Under the pieces are notes generated by a model. The model was not told the DNA's origin, ran no database searches, and saw only the letters and a program-made list of their open reading frames with translations. A stretch of DNA of 64,000 nt from RECM01 sp047921215. GTDB lineage: Bacteria; Bacteroidota; Rhodothermia; Balneolales; Cyclonatronaceae. A program made the position numbers and the translations under genes. The stretch lies in NCBI GenBank assembly GCA_047921215.1, contig JBLRWO010000013.1, positions 1 through 64,000 on the forward strand, given 5' to 3'. Positions 43,986 to 53,374 of the stretch are shown here, in pieces (positions within the stretch are counted from its first letter, which is position 1; every line of letters starts with the position of its first letter).

Positions 43986-44891
43986 TCATTTTTTTGAAAG
44001 CTTTTTCTCGTAACGCCAGAAAACCCTTTCAACAACCGCGTCGCAGAAATGTGAGTAGAAAGATATTGGCCCAACCCAGGGTATGATGGCATAAGCATGC
44101 CCGGCTTTTTTCAGGTCATCCAGGCACCGTTTCAGTAAAATACTGCCCACACCCTTGCCCCTGAGGTCGGGGTGGGTTCCCATCGGACCGAACCAGCCCG
44201 TGCCGGTATTGTTTGCACTGTGAGCTGAAAATGCTTTTACAATATTGTTCTGAACAGCGACATGAATACTTGCGGGTTCATTTGCCAGCGCAACAGATAC
44301 TTCGTGGCGCCACAAATTAAAATGGGTATCAATAAAGTCCATGAGTGATTTGCGATTATCCTCGCCTGCCCTGGATATGGTAATGCCCTCGTTTTCCAGT
44401 TTTTTCTCTGCAGCTTCGGTGTTCCAGTTACGGTCGAGCCGGGCATGCAGGTTGGATGTATCTGTAAAACGGCTGAATCCCATACGCTCAGCAAAACAAA
44501 GGGCGGGTGTGTAACGGGGGTCAATGCCGGGCATCAGGTAATTCATTACCACATCATAAATCCTCATACAGTCGGCGCCCTCTTTAACCGCCAGCTCTTC
44601 CAGCTTTTCATACATGCCACGGGCCAGGCCGTTTCTGCGGAATTCAGGTAAAACCCCCATCAGTTTGATATAGGCAATTTTCTCTCCGCGTACATCCCTG
44701 AGAACCCCCTGCATGAATCCGGCTGCAATACCGCTGGTTTCGGCTACCAGGGTCATATCCCGGTTAAAAGCCGGATCACCGTCAATTTTTTCCATCAATA
44801 TCGCTTCGGTAATATTGTCGAGGTGATGGGAACGCACCATTATGTTCAAAACGGCATTGAAATCGGCAGGGCTGTATGTTCTGATATTCAT
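43986..44891 (-). CDS. Tandem-GNAT N-acetyltransferase
   Basis: The 301-residue protein appears to consist of two GNAT folds. The first has the acetyl-CoA loop PEFRRNGLARGMYEKL (about 83-98) and the second PDLRGKGVGSILLKRCL (about 240-256). Double-GNAT proteins acetylate small amines, aminoglycosides or peptides. Nothing in the sequence fixes the substrate. It is a single gene converging on fadE, with a 300-base spacer to the next gene upstream. The ATG at 44891 is well placed. Confidence 0.85.
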   Translation of the reverse strand: MNIRTYSPADFNAVLNIMVRSHHLDNITEAILMEKIDGDPAFNRDMTLVAETSGIAAGFMQGVLRDVRGEKIAYIKLMGVLPEFRRNGLARGMYEKLEELAVKEGADCMRIYDVVMNYLMPGIDPRYTPALCFAERMGFSRFTDTSNLHARLDRNWNTEAAEKKLENEGITISRAGEDNRKSLMDFIDTHFNLWRHEVSVALANEPASIHVAVQNNIVKAFSAHSANNTGTGWFGPMGTHPDLRGKGVGSILLKRCLDDLKKAGHAYAIIPWVGPISFYSHFCDAVVERVFWRYEKKLSKK

Positions 44892-45191
44892 GGTTTGGTA
44901 AATTTTGGTGTTCAGTGCGGTTTCGTGATGTCAGAAGACGGGCATGTTGCGGAACCGTCCAGGTTTGGTCCGAAATGTGCTTCGGGCTTGCCCGGAATCA
45001 GTTTACCCGGCGACCATCAATAAGGTACAAAACAAATCGAATACACAGGTTGGAAATATTGATCGATTGCCAGTTTATTCGTGCCGGAACACCGCACCAG
45101 TCAGACCGGAAATTCAAATAGTATCCGGGCGGAAAATTGATGTATTTTCAATCGGACACCCAAAATACAGTAAGAGAATCAAGCCTTGTCA
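44892..45191. other. Intergenic spacer, nothing recognised
   Basis: These 300 bases lie between the divergent acetyltransferase and mtfA-like genes. Base composition rises sharply towards the right end. No convincing ORF, RNA gene or repeat was found. Confidence 0.5.
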
Positions 45192-45965
45192 ATGCCGTTA
45201 CTCCGCACCTGGAAACGAAACCGATTAGCCCGCAAGCCGTTCCCCCGGCAGTGGAGGGAGATGGCCATGCAGAATGTTGCGCACTACCGGCATCTGCATG
45301 AACCCCTTAGGCAGAAGCTGGAGAAATGCATGCATGTTTTTCTGCATGAAAAACTTTTCGAGGGCTGCGGCGGGCTTGCCATGACCGACGAGATTCGTGT
45401 AACAATTGCCGCGCAGGCCTGCCTGCTGTTGCTGGGCGATGCATCCGACTATTACCCCGATCTGCGCACGGTGCTGGTGTATCCCGATACCTACATTGCC
45501 ACCGTGGAGCGGCGGACCCTCGACAACACCATTGTCGAGGGTGATGAGCACCGCAGCGGCGAGGCGTGGACCATGGGCAGCATCGTGCTCTCGTGGCGGG
45601 ATGTACTGCAGGGCGGGCGCAGCCATATCGACGGCCGCAACCTGGTATTTCATGAATTTGCGCATCAGCTCGATTACGAACTGGGGGCGACGGAAGGGGT
45701 GATGTTCTACAAAGAGAACCGCTATACCATGGACTGGCCCCGGGCAATACTGAAGACGGCCGACAGGCACAGCATCAATGTGCGGCTTGGCCGCCCTACC
45801 GTACTCGATTCCTACGGTGACACAAACCTGGCGGAATTCTTCGCGGTCTCGCTGGAGGCATTCATGGAGCGGCCCCGCGACCTCAAACGGGAATATCCGG
45901 AGTATTTCGACCAGATGAGGGAGCAACTCGGCATCAATCCGATGGATCTTTACTCAGTTGACTGA
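45192..45965 (+). CDS. mtfA: MtfA-family zinc peptidase (M90)
   Basis: Starting at ATG 45192 the protein has 257 residues, close to E. coli MtfA (265). The zinc motif HEFAHQLD at about 153-160 gives two His and the catalytic Glu, and a later Glu region (LAEFFAVSLEAFMERP) supplies the third ligand. Family-typical pieces are LLLGDASDYYPDLRTVLVYPDTY and GSIVLSWRDVLQGG. In enterobacteria MtfA binds the glucose repressor Mlc. No Mlc is visible here. The gene is far richer in G+C than its neighbours (42 of 60 bases at 45541-45600 against 26 of 60 at 44281-44340), so it may have been acquired. Confidence 0.87.
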   Translation: MPLLRTWKRNRLARKPFPRQWREMAMQNVAHYRHLHEPLRQKLEKCMHVFLHEKLFEGCGGLAMTDEIRVTIAAQACLLLLGDASDYYPDLRTVLVYPDTYIATVERRTLDNTIVEGDEHRSGEAWTMGSIVLSWRDVLQGGRSHIDGRNLVFHEFAHQLDYELGATEGVMFYKENRYTMDWPRAILKTADRHSINVRLGRPTVLDSYGDTNLAEFFAVSLEAFMERPRDLKREYPEYFDQMREQLGINPMDLYSVD

Positions 45966-46176
45966 ACCACTCGAACGGGTAGTATATGTGGTCTGATAAG
46001 GTCCCGTAAGTCCGGCAGATCAAATAATTGCCTGTGGGCACTATATATTATATAGTCAAAAGAATATTATCAGGAACTTCAAATGTTGCATCAAAAGACG
46101 TTTAGAACCTCCACATTTAACCACCACATATCGATCAAACCTCGTATTATTTTATTTTTTAAAATCATGAGTAAAG

Positions 46177-46470
46177 ATGTCCGCTAAACCACTGCTCGAA
46201 ATAGACGGCATAAGCAAAAACTACGGGGCACACCCGGGGCGATCTATAACCGGCCGCGTACCCGTTTCGTGGGACGACTTCCTCATCGCATTTTTCACCG
46301 CCGGTGTGGGTTCGACCACGCTGCCCATGAAGGTGTACCCGATGATCAAGTTCGGCGTTTCGCCCGAGATCAATGCCATTTCTACCATCACACTGCTTTT
46401 TACAATGATCCTTATATTCATTGCCCTGAGGATTGAGGGCGTGTCGACGGCCGCCAAAACCATGGATTAA
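46177..46470 (+). pseudogene. Chimeric remnant: start of potA (ABC ATPase) joined to end of potC (permease)
   Basis: The frame encodes 97 residues. The first ~17 (KPLLEIDGISKNYG) are the beginning of a polyamine-type ABC ATPase and stop well before its Walker A motif. From residue ~31 it reads SWDDFLIAFFTAG, LPMKVYPMIKFGVSPEINA and a final membrane helix (TLLFTMILIFIAL), which is the C-terminus of a PotC permease. About 13 residues between match neither. A normal potABC would need roughly 2.5 kb that is absent. The in-frame join still yields an ORF, but neither activity can survive. potD follows 18 bases later, confirming the operon identity. An assembly misjoin is the main alternative. Confidence 0.82.
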
Positions 46471-46488
46471 ACCCGATTGTTACCGATA

Positions 46489-47562
46489 ATGATGCATACT
46501 AACAGTGGACTTCTGCCGGCATACGGCATCCTTCTTGGGGCACTGTTGTGGATTGGCGGATGCGGCACTACAGCAGAGGATGAAGCGGAGCGCCGGCTTG
46601 CTTCTCATCTGAATTTCTACAACTGGTCGTACTATATCGGCGAGACAACGATCTCCGATTTTCAGGACAGGACCGGTGTGAGAGTACGCTACGACAACTA
46701 CTCGAGCAACGAGGAGGTGCTTGCACGGTTGCAGGCCGGAGTATCGGGCTACGACGTGGTTGTGCCCAGCGACTATATGGTTGAAGTGATGGTCAGCCTC
46801 GATCTGCTAAGTCCACTGAATCATGATAATTTGCCAAACATGGTTCATATGAACCCGGACTTTATAGATCTGCCGTTCGATCCGGAAAACAGGTGTTCCA
46901 TACCCTATCAATGGGGCAGTGCAGGTATTGGAGTCAACGTAGCCCGCGTTCCCGAATTTGAAGAAAGCTGGGATCTGTTGTGGGATGAAACCTACAGCGG
47001 CAGAATATCCATGCTCGATGATATGCGAAGCGGCCTTGTTCCGGCATTGAAAAGGCTGGGTTATTCCGTTAATACAACCAATGAGCTGGAACTGGAAGAA
47101 GCCCTTGAACTGATGGCCGAACAGAAGCCACTGGTAAGGGCCTACACAAGCGATACCTTCATAGACCTTCTCAAATCGGGAGATATCTGGATAGCGTACG
47201 GCTGGAGTGGCGACATCTACCAGGTTGCGAAGGAAAATCCGGACATCAGATTCATAATCCCAAAAGAAGGGACCTACCTTTGGGTTGATAATATGGTTAT
47301 ACCGCGAAGCGCACCAAGTCCATATACGGCTGAAGTGTTTATGAATTACATTATGGATCCTCATATCTGTGCCGGAATAACCAATACTACCTGGTATGCC
47401 AGCCCGAATTTGAATGCTATCCCCCATATCCACCCTGAAATTACCGGCGACCCGAATATCTATCTTCCGGATGAAATTATGGAACAGAGTGAATTTTTAC
47501 AGGATGTGGGAGAAAATACGCGCCTGTATGAGCGCATCTGGAGCAGGCTGAAATCACAATAG
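46489..47562 (+). CDS. potD: Polyamine (spermidine/putrescine)-binding lipoprotein PotD-like
   Basis: This is the periplasmic substrate-binding component of a polyamine ABC importer, here with a lipobox IGGC (Cys25). The 357 residues from ATG 46489 contain family hallmarks: LNFYNWSYYI, SNEEVLARLQAG, YDVVVPSDYMV, PYQWGSAGIGVN, IWIAYGWSGDIYQV and WVDNMVIPRSA. The protein seems full length, but its transporter genes are destroyed just upstream, so it is an orphan unless another PotABC set exists. The first ~320 bases are G+C-rich like the upstream block, and composition falls abruptly near 46810 (35/60 then 25/60 per line). Confidence 0.9.
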   Translation: MMHTNSGLLPAYGILLGALLWIGGCGTTAEDEAERRLASHLNFYNWSYYIGETTISDFQDRTGVRVRYDNYSSNEEVLARLQAGVSGYDVVVPSDYMVEVMVSLDLLSPLNHDNLPNMVHMNPDFIDLPFDPENRCSIPYQWGSAGIGVNVARVPEFEESWDLLWDETYSGRISMLDDMRSGLVPALKRLGYSVNTTNELELEEALELMAEQKPLVRAYTSDTFIDLLKSGDIWIAYGWSGDIYQVAKENPDIRFIIPKEGTYLWVDNMVIPRSAPSPYTAEVFMNYIMDPHICAGITNTTWYASPNLNAIPHIHPEITGDPNIYLPDEIMEQSEFLQDVGENTRLYERIWSRLKSQ

Positions 47563-47876
47563 AACATGAATGAGTATTTATGGTTCAGGGTTTCATCAGA
47601 ATATGGCCTGCCGTTAGTCATTCCTGTTAACCGCTTCACCAGGCATTCGGTTCAACTTTCAGGATCAATTCCGTTAACTTGAAATTCAGAACCGTTATCA
47701 CCGGAATTTGTAATCCTGGAATAACTGATATCTGTAAGTAAAAAGTAATGCAATCTGATGATCTCATGTAAAAAAATTTTATAAAAAAGGGTGCTCCATT
47801 GCTTTAGAATCAGGATTACCCGTTCTTCTGTCAGACCATCTACGACCCATTAAACCATTTTTCAGGAAATTTATCT
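47563..47876. other. Intergenic spacer, nothing recognised
   Basis: These 314 bases lie between potD and the metalloprotease gene. They contain short imperfect inverted repeats (AATTCCG/CGGAATT) but no T-run, ORF or RNA gene that I can support. The promoter of the downstream gene should be here. Confidence 0.45.
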
Positions 47877-50255
47877 ATGTATAAAATAATGATTGCGTTA
47901 GCAGCGCTCGCCCTGGTTACGGCTTGCGGTACATCGCAGAAAGCTTCCAGCCCGTCCGGATCGCAGGAATCCCCGTCGGCGCGTAATGCATCCAACCGTA
48001 CGGTTAATTATGCCCAGCTGGTACGCGGTGCCGAAACAGAGGAAGGCCTCTTTACCGTACATCAGAAAGACGGTAAACTCTACTATGAAATCCCACTCAA
48101 TATACTGGACCGTGAGATGCTGCTGGTGTCACGTCGAGCACAGACAATGACAGGCATGGGTTATGGCGGTCAGCGCTACAATAACCAGGTGGTACGCTGG
48201 GTACGCCAGAACAACAACATACTGTTCCGGAACGTAACCCACCGCATTACCGCTGATTCCACGCAGGCAGTTTATGAAGCAGTTCGCAACTCATCGTTTG
48301 AACCTATCATAGCCTCATTTAAAATTGAAACCTGGAACCGGGATTCAACAGCAGTGGTAATTGAAGCGACCAATCTGTATGCAACAGATATACCTGAGCT
48401 GTCGCCACGACGGCAGATGCGGGCACGCAGGCTCGATACCAACCGGAGCTATATTGAAAAGGTGAGATCATTTCCGGAAAACATCGAAGTACGTGCCGCC
48501 CTTACGTTTGAAACCGACAATGCCCCCGGAAACCTGGGTACCATATCGGTGATGATGAACCACAGCATGCTTCTTCTGCCTGAAACGCCGATGAAGGGCC
48601 GGCTTTGGGACGAAAGAGTAGGCTATTTTTCCGTTTCACAGACTGATTTCGGCAGTGATGAACACCGGGCAGCTACCCGCCGGTTTATCACCCGCTGGAG
48701 ACTGGAGAAGCAGAATCCGGAGGCCGAAGTTTCCGATCCCGTGAAACCCATCACGTTCTATGTCGACCGGGCCACACCTGAATGGCTGGTTCCCTATGTT
48801 ATTGAAGGAGTGAACGACTGGCAGGTTGCCTTCCAACAGGCCGGCTTCAGTAATGCCATTATCGGTAAAAGGGCGCCGTCACTTGAAGAAGACCCCGACT
48901 GGAGCCCGGAGGATATCCGCTATCCAACCATCCGCTGGTACCCCTCCAATATTCAAAATGCATATGGACCGCATGTAAACGACCCGCGCAGCGGTGAAAT
49001 TATTACGTCATCGATCGGCATGTACCACAACATCATGAACCTGCTCAGGAACTGGTATTTCATTCAGGGGGCGGGTGCAGATGAGCAGGCCAGGACCCAT
49101 AAATTTTCAGATGAACTGATGGGCCGTCTTGTTCAGTACGTGGTAGCACATGAAGTCGGGCATACACTCGGCTTGCCACACAACATGAAAGCCAGCGGCA
49201 TGGTACCTACCGACAGTCTGCGCAGTGCAACCTTTACCCACAAATATGGAACAACGCCGTCGATCATGGATTATGCACGGAATAACTATGTTGCCCAGCC
49301 CGGCGATAATGCCTTTATGTTTCCGATTGTTTCCATATATGACAATTTTTCCATTGAGTGGGGTTATAAACCATTCCCTGAAGCGAATTCACCCAGGGAA
49401 GAGAAGCCCTTCCTCGACGCAATCGCAGCACGCCAGATTGATGAACCCATGCTCCGGTTCGGAAACCTGTCGCAGGTGGATCCGACCCAGCAACGCGAGG
49501 CCCTTGGCGATAACCATGTTAAATCATCCAGGTACGGAGTTGCCAATCTGAAGCGGATCATGGGCTTCATCATCGACAGTGCTGGCTCGGATGGTGACGA
49601 TTATTCCACTCTCCAGGAGCTGTATAACAACGTGATTTCTCAGCGCAACCGCTATCTTGGCCATGTGGTAAGCTGGATTGGCGGAGTTATAACACAGACC
49701 AAAGTATATGGCCAGGAAGGGCAGGTGTATACACCTGTTGCCAGAGATCGTCAGGTGGAGGCAATGGATTTCCTTATTGAAGAGGGTTTTTCAACGCCTA
49801 CCTACCTCCTCGACCAGGAAGTGCTGCGCCGTATTGAGTCGGCCGGAGCAACCGACAGGATCATGCAATCTCAGCGAATGGTACTGATGCAGCTTATGAG
49901 TGACGCCCGCATCAAACGGATGGCTGAAATTGAAGCGGCCAGCACCGATACCCGCGAAGTTTATACTATCGGCGAAATGATGAGTGAGGCCAGAAAGGGT
50001 GTATGGGCTGAACTGACACACAGAAATGTAAATGTGGATCTCTATCGTCGGAACCTGCAGCGATCCTACATCGAGGTAGTGGAAAACAGACTGAATGCTG
50101 AGGACCTTTCCGGCGAAGCACGTGCAATTTTCAGAGGTAACCTGGTACAGATATCAACTGATATTGACCGTGTGATGTCGCGGGCTCAAAATGACACAAC
50201 ACGCATGCACCTGCAGGATATAAAGAAAGAGATTGAACGCATTTTGGATGTGTGA
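47877..50255 (+). CDS. Zinc-dependent metalloprotease lipoprotein (DUF5117/DUF4953-type)
   Basis: The 792-residue lipoprotein has the lipobox VTAC with Cys17. The extended zinc motif HEVGHTLGLPHN (near residue 425) marks a metzincin-like protease, followed by SIMDY as a Met-turn candidate. The preceding region (AQLVRGAETEEGLFTVHQKDGKLYYEIPLN) and the segment PITFYVDRATPEWLVPYVIEGVNDWQVAF match large Bacteroidota proteins annotated with DUF5118/DUF5117 and DUF4953. It is expected outside the inner membrane, degrading proteins for nutrition or cell-surface turnover. It is a single gene with its own terminator at 50312-50351. Confidence 0.88.
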   Translation: MYKIMIALAALALVTACGTSQKASSPSGSQESPSARNASNRTVNYAQLVRGAETEEGLFTVHQKDGKLYYEIPLNILDREMLLVSRRAQTMTGMGYGGQRYNNQVVRWVRQNNNILFRNVTHRITADSTQAVYEAVRNSSFEPIIASFKIETWNRDSTAVVIEATNLYATDIPELSPRRQMRARRLDTNRSYIEKVRSFPENIEVRAALTFETDNAPGNLGTISVMMNHSMLLLPETPMKGRLWDERVGYFSVSQTDFGSDEHRAATRRFITRWRLEKQNPEAEVSDPVKPITFYVDRATPEWLVPYVIEGVNDWQVAFQQAGFSNAIIGKRAPSLEEDPDWSPEDIRYPTIRWYPSNIQNAYGPHVNDPRSGEIITSSIGMYHNIMNLLRNWYFIQGAGADEQARTHKFSDELMGRLVQYVVAHEVGHTLGLPHNMKASGMVPTDSLRSATFTHKYGTTPSIMDYARNNYVAQPGDNAFMFPIVSIYDNFSIEWGYKPFPEANSPREEKPFLDAIAARQIDEPMLRFGNLSQVDPTQQREALGDNHVKSSRYGVANLKRIMGFIIDSAGSDGDDYSTLQELYNNVISQRNRYLGHVVSWIGGVITQTKVYGQEGQVYTPVARDRQVEAMDFLIEEGFSTPTYLLDQEVLRRIESAGATDRIMQSQRMVLMQLMSDARIKRMAEIEAASTDTREVYTIGEMMSEARKGVWAELTHRNVNVDLYRRNLQRSYIEVVENRLNAEDLSGEARAIFRGNLVQISTDIDRVMSRAQNDTTRMHLQDIKKEIERILDV

Positions 50256-50311
50256 CCCCCATCTGGTTTACCGGATTCTCACATTCAAACCATAAATTTG
50301 GTCATCTGTTT

Positions 50312-50351
50312 AAAAAGGCCGGTACGCGGTAAATCGCATACCGGCCTTTTT
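50312..50351. terminator. Strong bidirectional intrinsic terminator
   Basis: AAAAAGGCCGGTA pairs perfectly with TACCGGCCTTTTT (13 bp) around a 14-base loop. A- and T-runs on both sides let it work in either direction. It closes the metalloprotease transcript. Confidence 0.85.
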
Positions 50352-50411
50352 CCTTTAGTCAGAAATCCGGGATGAACTTTTTTGTAAATTAAATCGTCAG
50401 TATTAAATAAT

Positions 50412-50537
50412 ATCATTGGTATCGTCAGAATCGTCACTAATGTAGTTATCGTCAGAGTTGTCACGATCGCTACGATCGCCACTATCGCCACTATCGCCAG
50501 TTTCGCCAGTTTCGCAACTAATATCAGTATAGTCAAT
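50412..50537 (+). repeat. Minisatellite: about 14 tandem 9-base units (ATCGYCANT)
   Basis: The sequence keeps a strict 9-base period from 50412 to 50537. The core copies (50475, 50484, 50493) read ATCGCCACT, ATCGCCACT and ATCGCCAGT, with looser copies on both sides and one more at 50393. It is non-coding, between a terminator and the start of the beta-propeller gene at 50616. The minus strand would read Ala-Ile-Val repeats, an artefact of the period. Confidence 0.8.
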
Positions 50538-50615
50538 CTATCGGTAGCAGCGTCTTTGTTTGGCGGTTCGGATAACGTTACCTAATCAACCATTTTCAAA
50601 ATGACCTGTTTTTGT

Positions 50616-51752
50616 ATGAAAAAGATCGGCTTTCTGCTTTTTTTAACAAACTTTATGTGGTCCTGTACCGGATCCGATTCACCCCAAAAGGCCGATGGCA
50701 CCCTCGTAACGATTGATACAGAGGAAATTCTGAGGATCAGTGACGAATACTCTGAAGAATATCTGTTTGGCCGTCTGAATGGCGTAGTTGTTGATGCAGA
50801 TGGCCATATTCTGGCAGGTGATCAGTCTCAAATAACGATCTATCATTTCTCGGAGGATGGTTCTTACCTCGGGAGTTTTGGGCAGCAGGGGGCAGGCCCC
50901 GGAGAATTCGGCCAGTTTTTCAATCTTGGAATCACTTATGACGACAGCCTGTATGTTCAGGACGTGATGCAGTCGCGGGTTATCACATTCGGAAAAAATG
51001 AGGATGGACAATGGGCATTCGGAAGCACGATTGCACTTCGCAGGGGAGATGGCGGGTTTCCTTCACAATTTCACAAAATCAGCGACGGGGATTTCCTTGT
51101 GCATTACATGCGAGGGGTTCAAACCTCTGTGATTAGTGAAAAGCCCTACCTCCAGTTGGCAGATCGCGGCGGTGATGTTAACGGAGAAAAAATCCTGGAA
51201 CTCGAACCCTACCAAATGCATGTAATACAATCCGGAAACAGGGTAATTGCTATGGGAATACCATATACGTATCATCAGCCATTTACAGTAAGCCACACGG
51301 GTCATATCTACACCGGCTTCAATGAGAACCTGTTCATTTCGAAATACGATCACAGTGGTAATCATCTGCTGGATATCGATTTCCCGGTTGATCCCATTGA
51401 AGTTTCCAGGGAGGAAAAGGATGAAGCCGTTAGCGGATTCGGTGAATCGGCAGATGAGGTGCGTTCCAGAATGCCCGATATAAAACCTGCCTTCACGCGG
51501 TTACTGGTATCTGATACCGGCGATTTGTGGGTGCACAGAGGGGTTGTTGACGAGCTTGAAGTCTGGCTGGTTTTTTCTGACACCGGCAAACCGATGTTCC
51601 AGGTTCAACTGCCCCAACATTTCATGGTATCTCGGATACGTCATGGTAATATCTATGGTACCCTGCCTGATGTAGACGAACTGGTAAGTATTATCGTGTA
51701 CAGGTATATTCAGGACGGATCATCAGAAGATTTTGCTGATGGTTCACGCTGA
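50616..51752 (+). CDS. 6-bladed beta-propeller lipoprotein
   Basis: Starting at ATG 50616 the protein has 378 residues and a lipobox MWSC with Cys17. An upstream ATG at 50601 adds five residues. The body shows NHL/6-bladed-propeller repeats: LNGVVVDADGHILAGDQSQITIYHF, GSYLGSFGQQGAGPGEFGQF, LGITYDDSLYVQD and similar strands. The GPGEF motif is typical of the Bacteroidota 6-bladed propeller family, which are extracytoplasmic binding proteins of mostly unknown ligand. It lies 79 bases after a minisatellite that may contain or disturb its promoter. Confidence 0.85.
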   Translation: MKKIGFLLFLTNFMWSCTGSDSPQKADGTLVTIDTEEILRISDEYSEEYLFGRLNGVVVDADGHILAGDQSQITIYHFSEDGSYLGSFGQQGAGPGEFGQFFNLGITYDDSLYVQDVMQSRVITFGKNEDGQWAFGSTIALRRGDGGFPSQFHKISDGDFLVHYMRGVQTSVISEKPYLQLADRGGDVNGEKILELEPYQMHVIQSGNRVIAMGIPYTYHQPFTVSHTGHIYTGFNENLFISKYDHSGNHLLDIDFPVDPIEVSREEKDEAVSGFGESADEVRSRMPDIKPAFTRLLVSDTGDLWVHRGVVDELEVWLVFSDTGKPMFQVQLPQHFMVSRIRHGNIYGTLPDVDELVSIIVYRYIQDGSSEDFADGSR

Positions 51753-51779
51753 GTTGCCGGATGCCAGGACTCCGGCAAC
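51753..51779. other. Hairpin without T-run after the propeller gene
   Basis: GTTGCCGGA and TCCGGCAAC form a perfect 9-bp stem around nine bases immediately after the stop codon. It is followed by CCGCACG rather than T. It may stabilise the 3' end or act as a factor-assisted terminator between convergent genes. Confidence 0.45.
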
Positions 51780-51801
51780 CCGCACGAACTTTACCCGGTG
51801 T

Positions 51802-53223
51802 TCATGATGGCTGGAATACCTTTTTATCAGTTACGAGTTCCGATACAGCATCCACAAATAACCGGGCTTTTTCCGCTGTATCCGATTCACAGTAAATCCG
51901 AAGCAGAGGCTCTGTACCCGATGATCTTACCAGAATCCAGGTCCCGTCTTCGAGCCATAATTTGGTGCCGTCTTTGGTCTCCCGTTCAACAACTGCCAGG
52001 CCGCTAATCTCTTTAAGCTGGTTTTGACGGATGTAGCTTAATACCGCCTTCTGATGTTCTTCAGACAATTCAATATCAACGCGCCTGTTGTAGTTTGGAC
52101 CAAATTCATCAAACAGTTCCCTCACCAGTATGCTGAGTGGTTTCCCTGACTCCAGTATCATTTCAATGATCAACAGGCTTATGTAGATACCGTCCATGTC
52201 TGGAATATGGCCTTTAACTGTCATCCCACCACTTTCTTCACCACCGATAATGACATTGCACGTCAGCATTTTTTCGGAGATGTATTTAAAACCTACAGGT
52301 GTGGTTTCCAGAATAAGGCCATATTTCTCGGCCTGTCTATTGAGCATGTGCGTGGTTGAAAATGTTTTGATCACACATCCTTTCAATCCCTTGTTACGGG
52401 CAAAATATTTTGTAAGTAAGCTCAGGATCAGATGAGCATCGACATACTGACCCTTTTCGTCAAATAGTCCGACTCTTTCAGCATCACCATCCGTAGCCAG
52501 GCCAATGCTGCATCTGTGTTCAACCACAAAGTCTGCAAGTTCCCTGAGATTTTCTTCTTTGGGTTCAGGAGCACGACCGTGATAGCCGGGATTGAATATG
52601 GAGTGTATTTCCAGTATCTGACTACCTAAAAGTTCTCTGAGTAAGCCCTGACCGGCACCATACATTGAATCATGGGCTATCATTATGTTACTTCTCCTGA
52701 TTCTTTTTGTGTCAATTCTGCGCCGTAGTACTGTCAGATACTGACCGTTAAGATCGATCTGCCTGATGAGGCCATTCCGGAGGAACTCATCGAGCGGGCC
52801 GGGTTTAAAATCAGGATCAGTATCACTGATTCTGGCTTCCACGTCGTCGCTTTGATAGGCTGAAACGGGTCCGCCAAAAGGTGCTTTTATCTTGACCCCG
52901 TTATATATGGGGGGATTATGACTTCCGGTGATAATTACACCAACGGAATCGTGTTCAAGTGCAGCCCAACTTATTGCAGGAGTGGAACATACAGACCGGC
53001 TAATTCTTACAGGTATACCCATGGCAGCAAGTACACAGGCTGCGTGTTCTGCAAATTCCCTGCCCATAAATCGGGTATCATAACCCAGTATAACACCATT
53101 ATCGGTAATATTATCCTCAGTAATCCAGCTGGCGATGGCCTGCATTACCAGATTCAGGTTATCAAAAGTGAAATCCCTGGCAATAATGCCCCTCCAGCCT
53201 GCAGTGCCAAATTTGATTGTCAT
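51802..53223 (-). CDS. Phosphoglucomutase/phosphomannomutase-family enzyme
   Basis: This alpha-D-phosphohexomutase interconverts hexose 1- and 6-phosphates. The 473 residues have the four classic sites: FGTAGWRG at the start, phospho-Ser101 in ITGSHNPPIYNG, the metal loop LATDGDAERVG, the sugar-binding GGEESGG and the C-terminal phosphate site VRSSGTEPLLRIY. Distinguishing glucose, mannose or glucosamine substrates is not possible by eye, though the GGEESGG form is typical of gluco/manno enzymes. It converges on the propeller gene. lgt ends 151 bases upstream of its start. Confidence 0.93.
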   Translation of the reverse strand: MTIKFGTAGWRGIIARDFTFDNLNLVMQAIASWITEDNITDNGVILGYDTRFMGREFAEHAACVLAAMGIPVRISRSVCSTPAISWAALEHDSVGVIITGSHNPPIYNGVKIKAPFGGPVSAYQSDDVEARISDTDPDFKPGPLDEFLRNGLIRQIDLNGQYLTVLRRRIDTKRIRRSNIMIAHDSMYGAGQGLLRELLGSQILEIHSIFNPGYHGRAPEPKEENLRELADFVVEHRCSIGLATDGDAERVGLFDEKGQYVDAHLILSLLTKYFARNKGLKGCVIKTFSTTHMLNRQAEKYGLILETTPVGFKYISEKMLTCNVIIGGEESGGMTVKGHIPDMDGIYISLLIIEMILESGKPLSILVRELFDEFGPNYNRRVDIELSEEHQKAVLSYIRQNQLKEISGLAVVERETKDGTKLWLEDGTWILVRSSGTEPLLRIYCESDTAEKARLFVDAVSELVTDKKVFQPS

Positions 53224-53374
53224 GGCGATACCTGTAAGTTAATTACAGCTAATGTGGTTAGGCTTCATCTGACGTTAATGTAGAATTTGGAAATCAGATT
53301 TCCCAGTGGAATTTGACATAAAGTCTGCGTTCCGGTATTAGGATGGTGCCCCCGGCGAAATTCGCAGGTTTTCG

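Noticed and set aside
45225..45926. Long open frame on the minus strand opposite the mtfA-like gene
   Set aside because: It is a shadow caused by the high G+C of the region. The plus-strand frame has the HEFAHQLD zinc motif and normal family length.
46177..46470. A genuine small membrane protein instead of a potA-potC remnant
   Set aside because: Its two ends match two different proteins of one transporter in operon order, and potD follows. Deletion or misjoin explains this better.
50285..50536. Minus-strand frame with Ala-Ile-Val repeats
   Set aside because: It is only the translation of the 9-base minisatellite, runs into the terminator and has no family resemblance.
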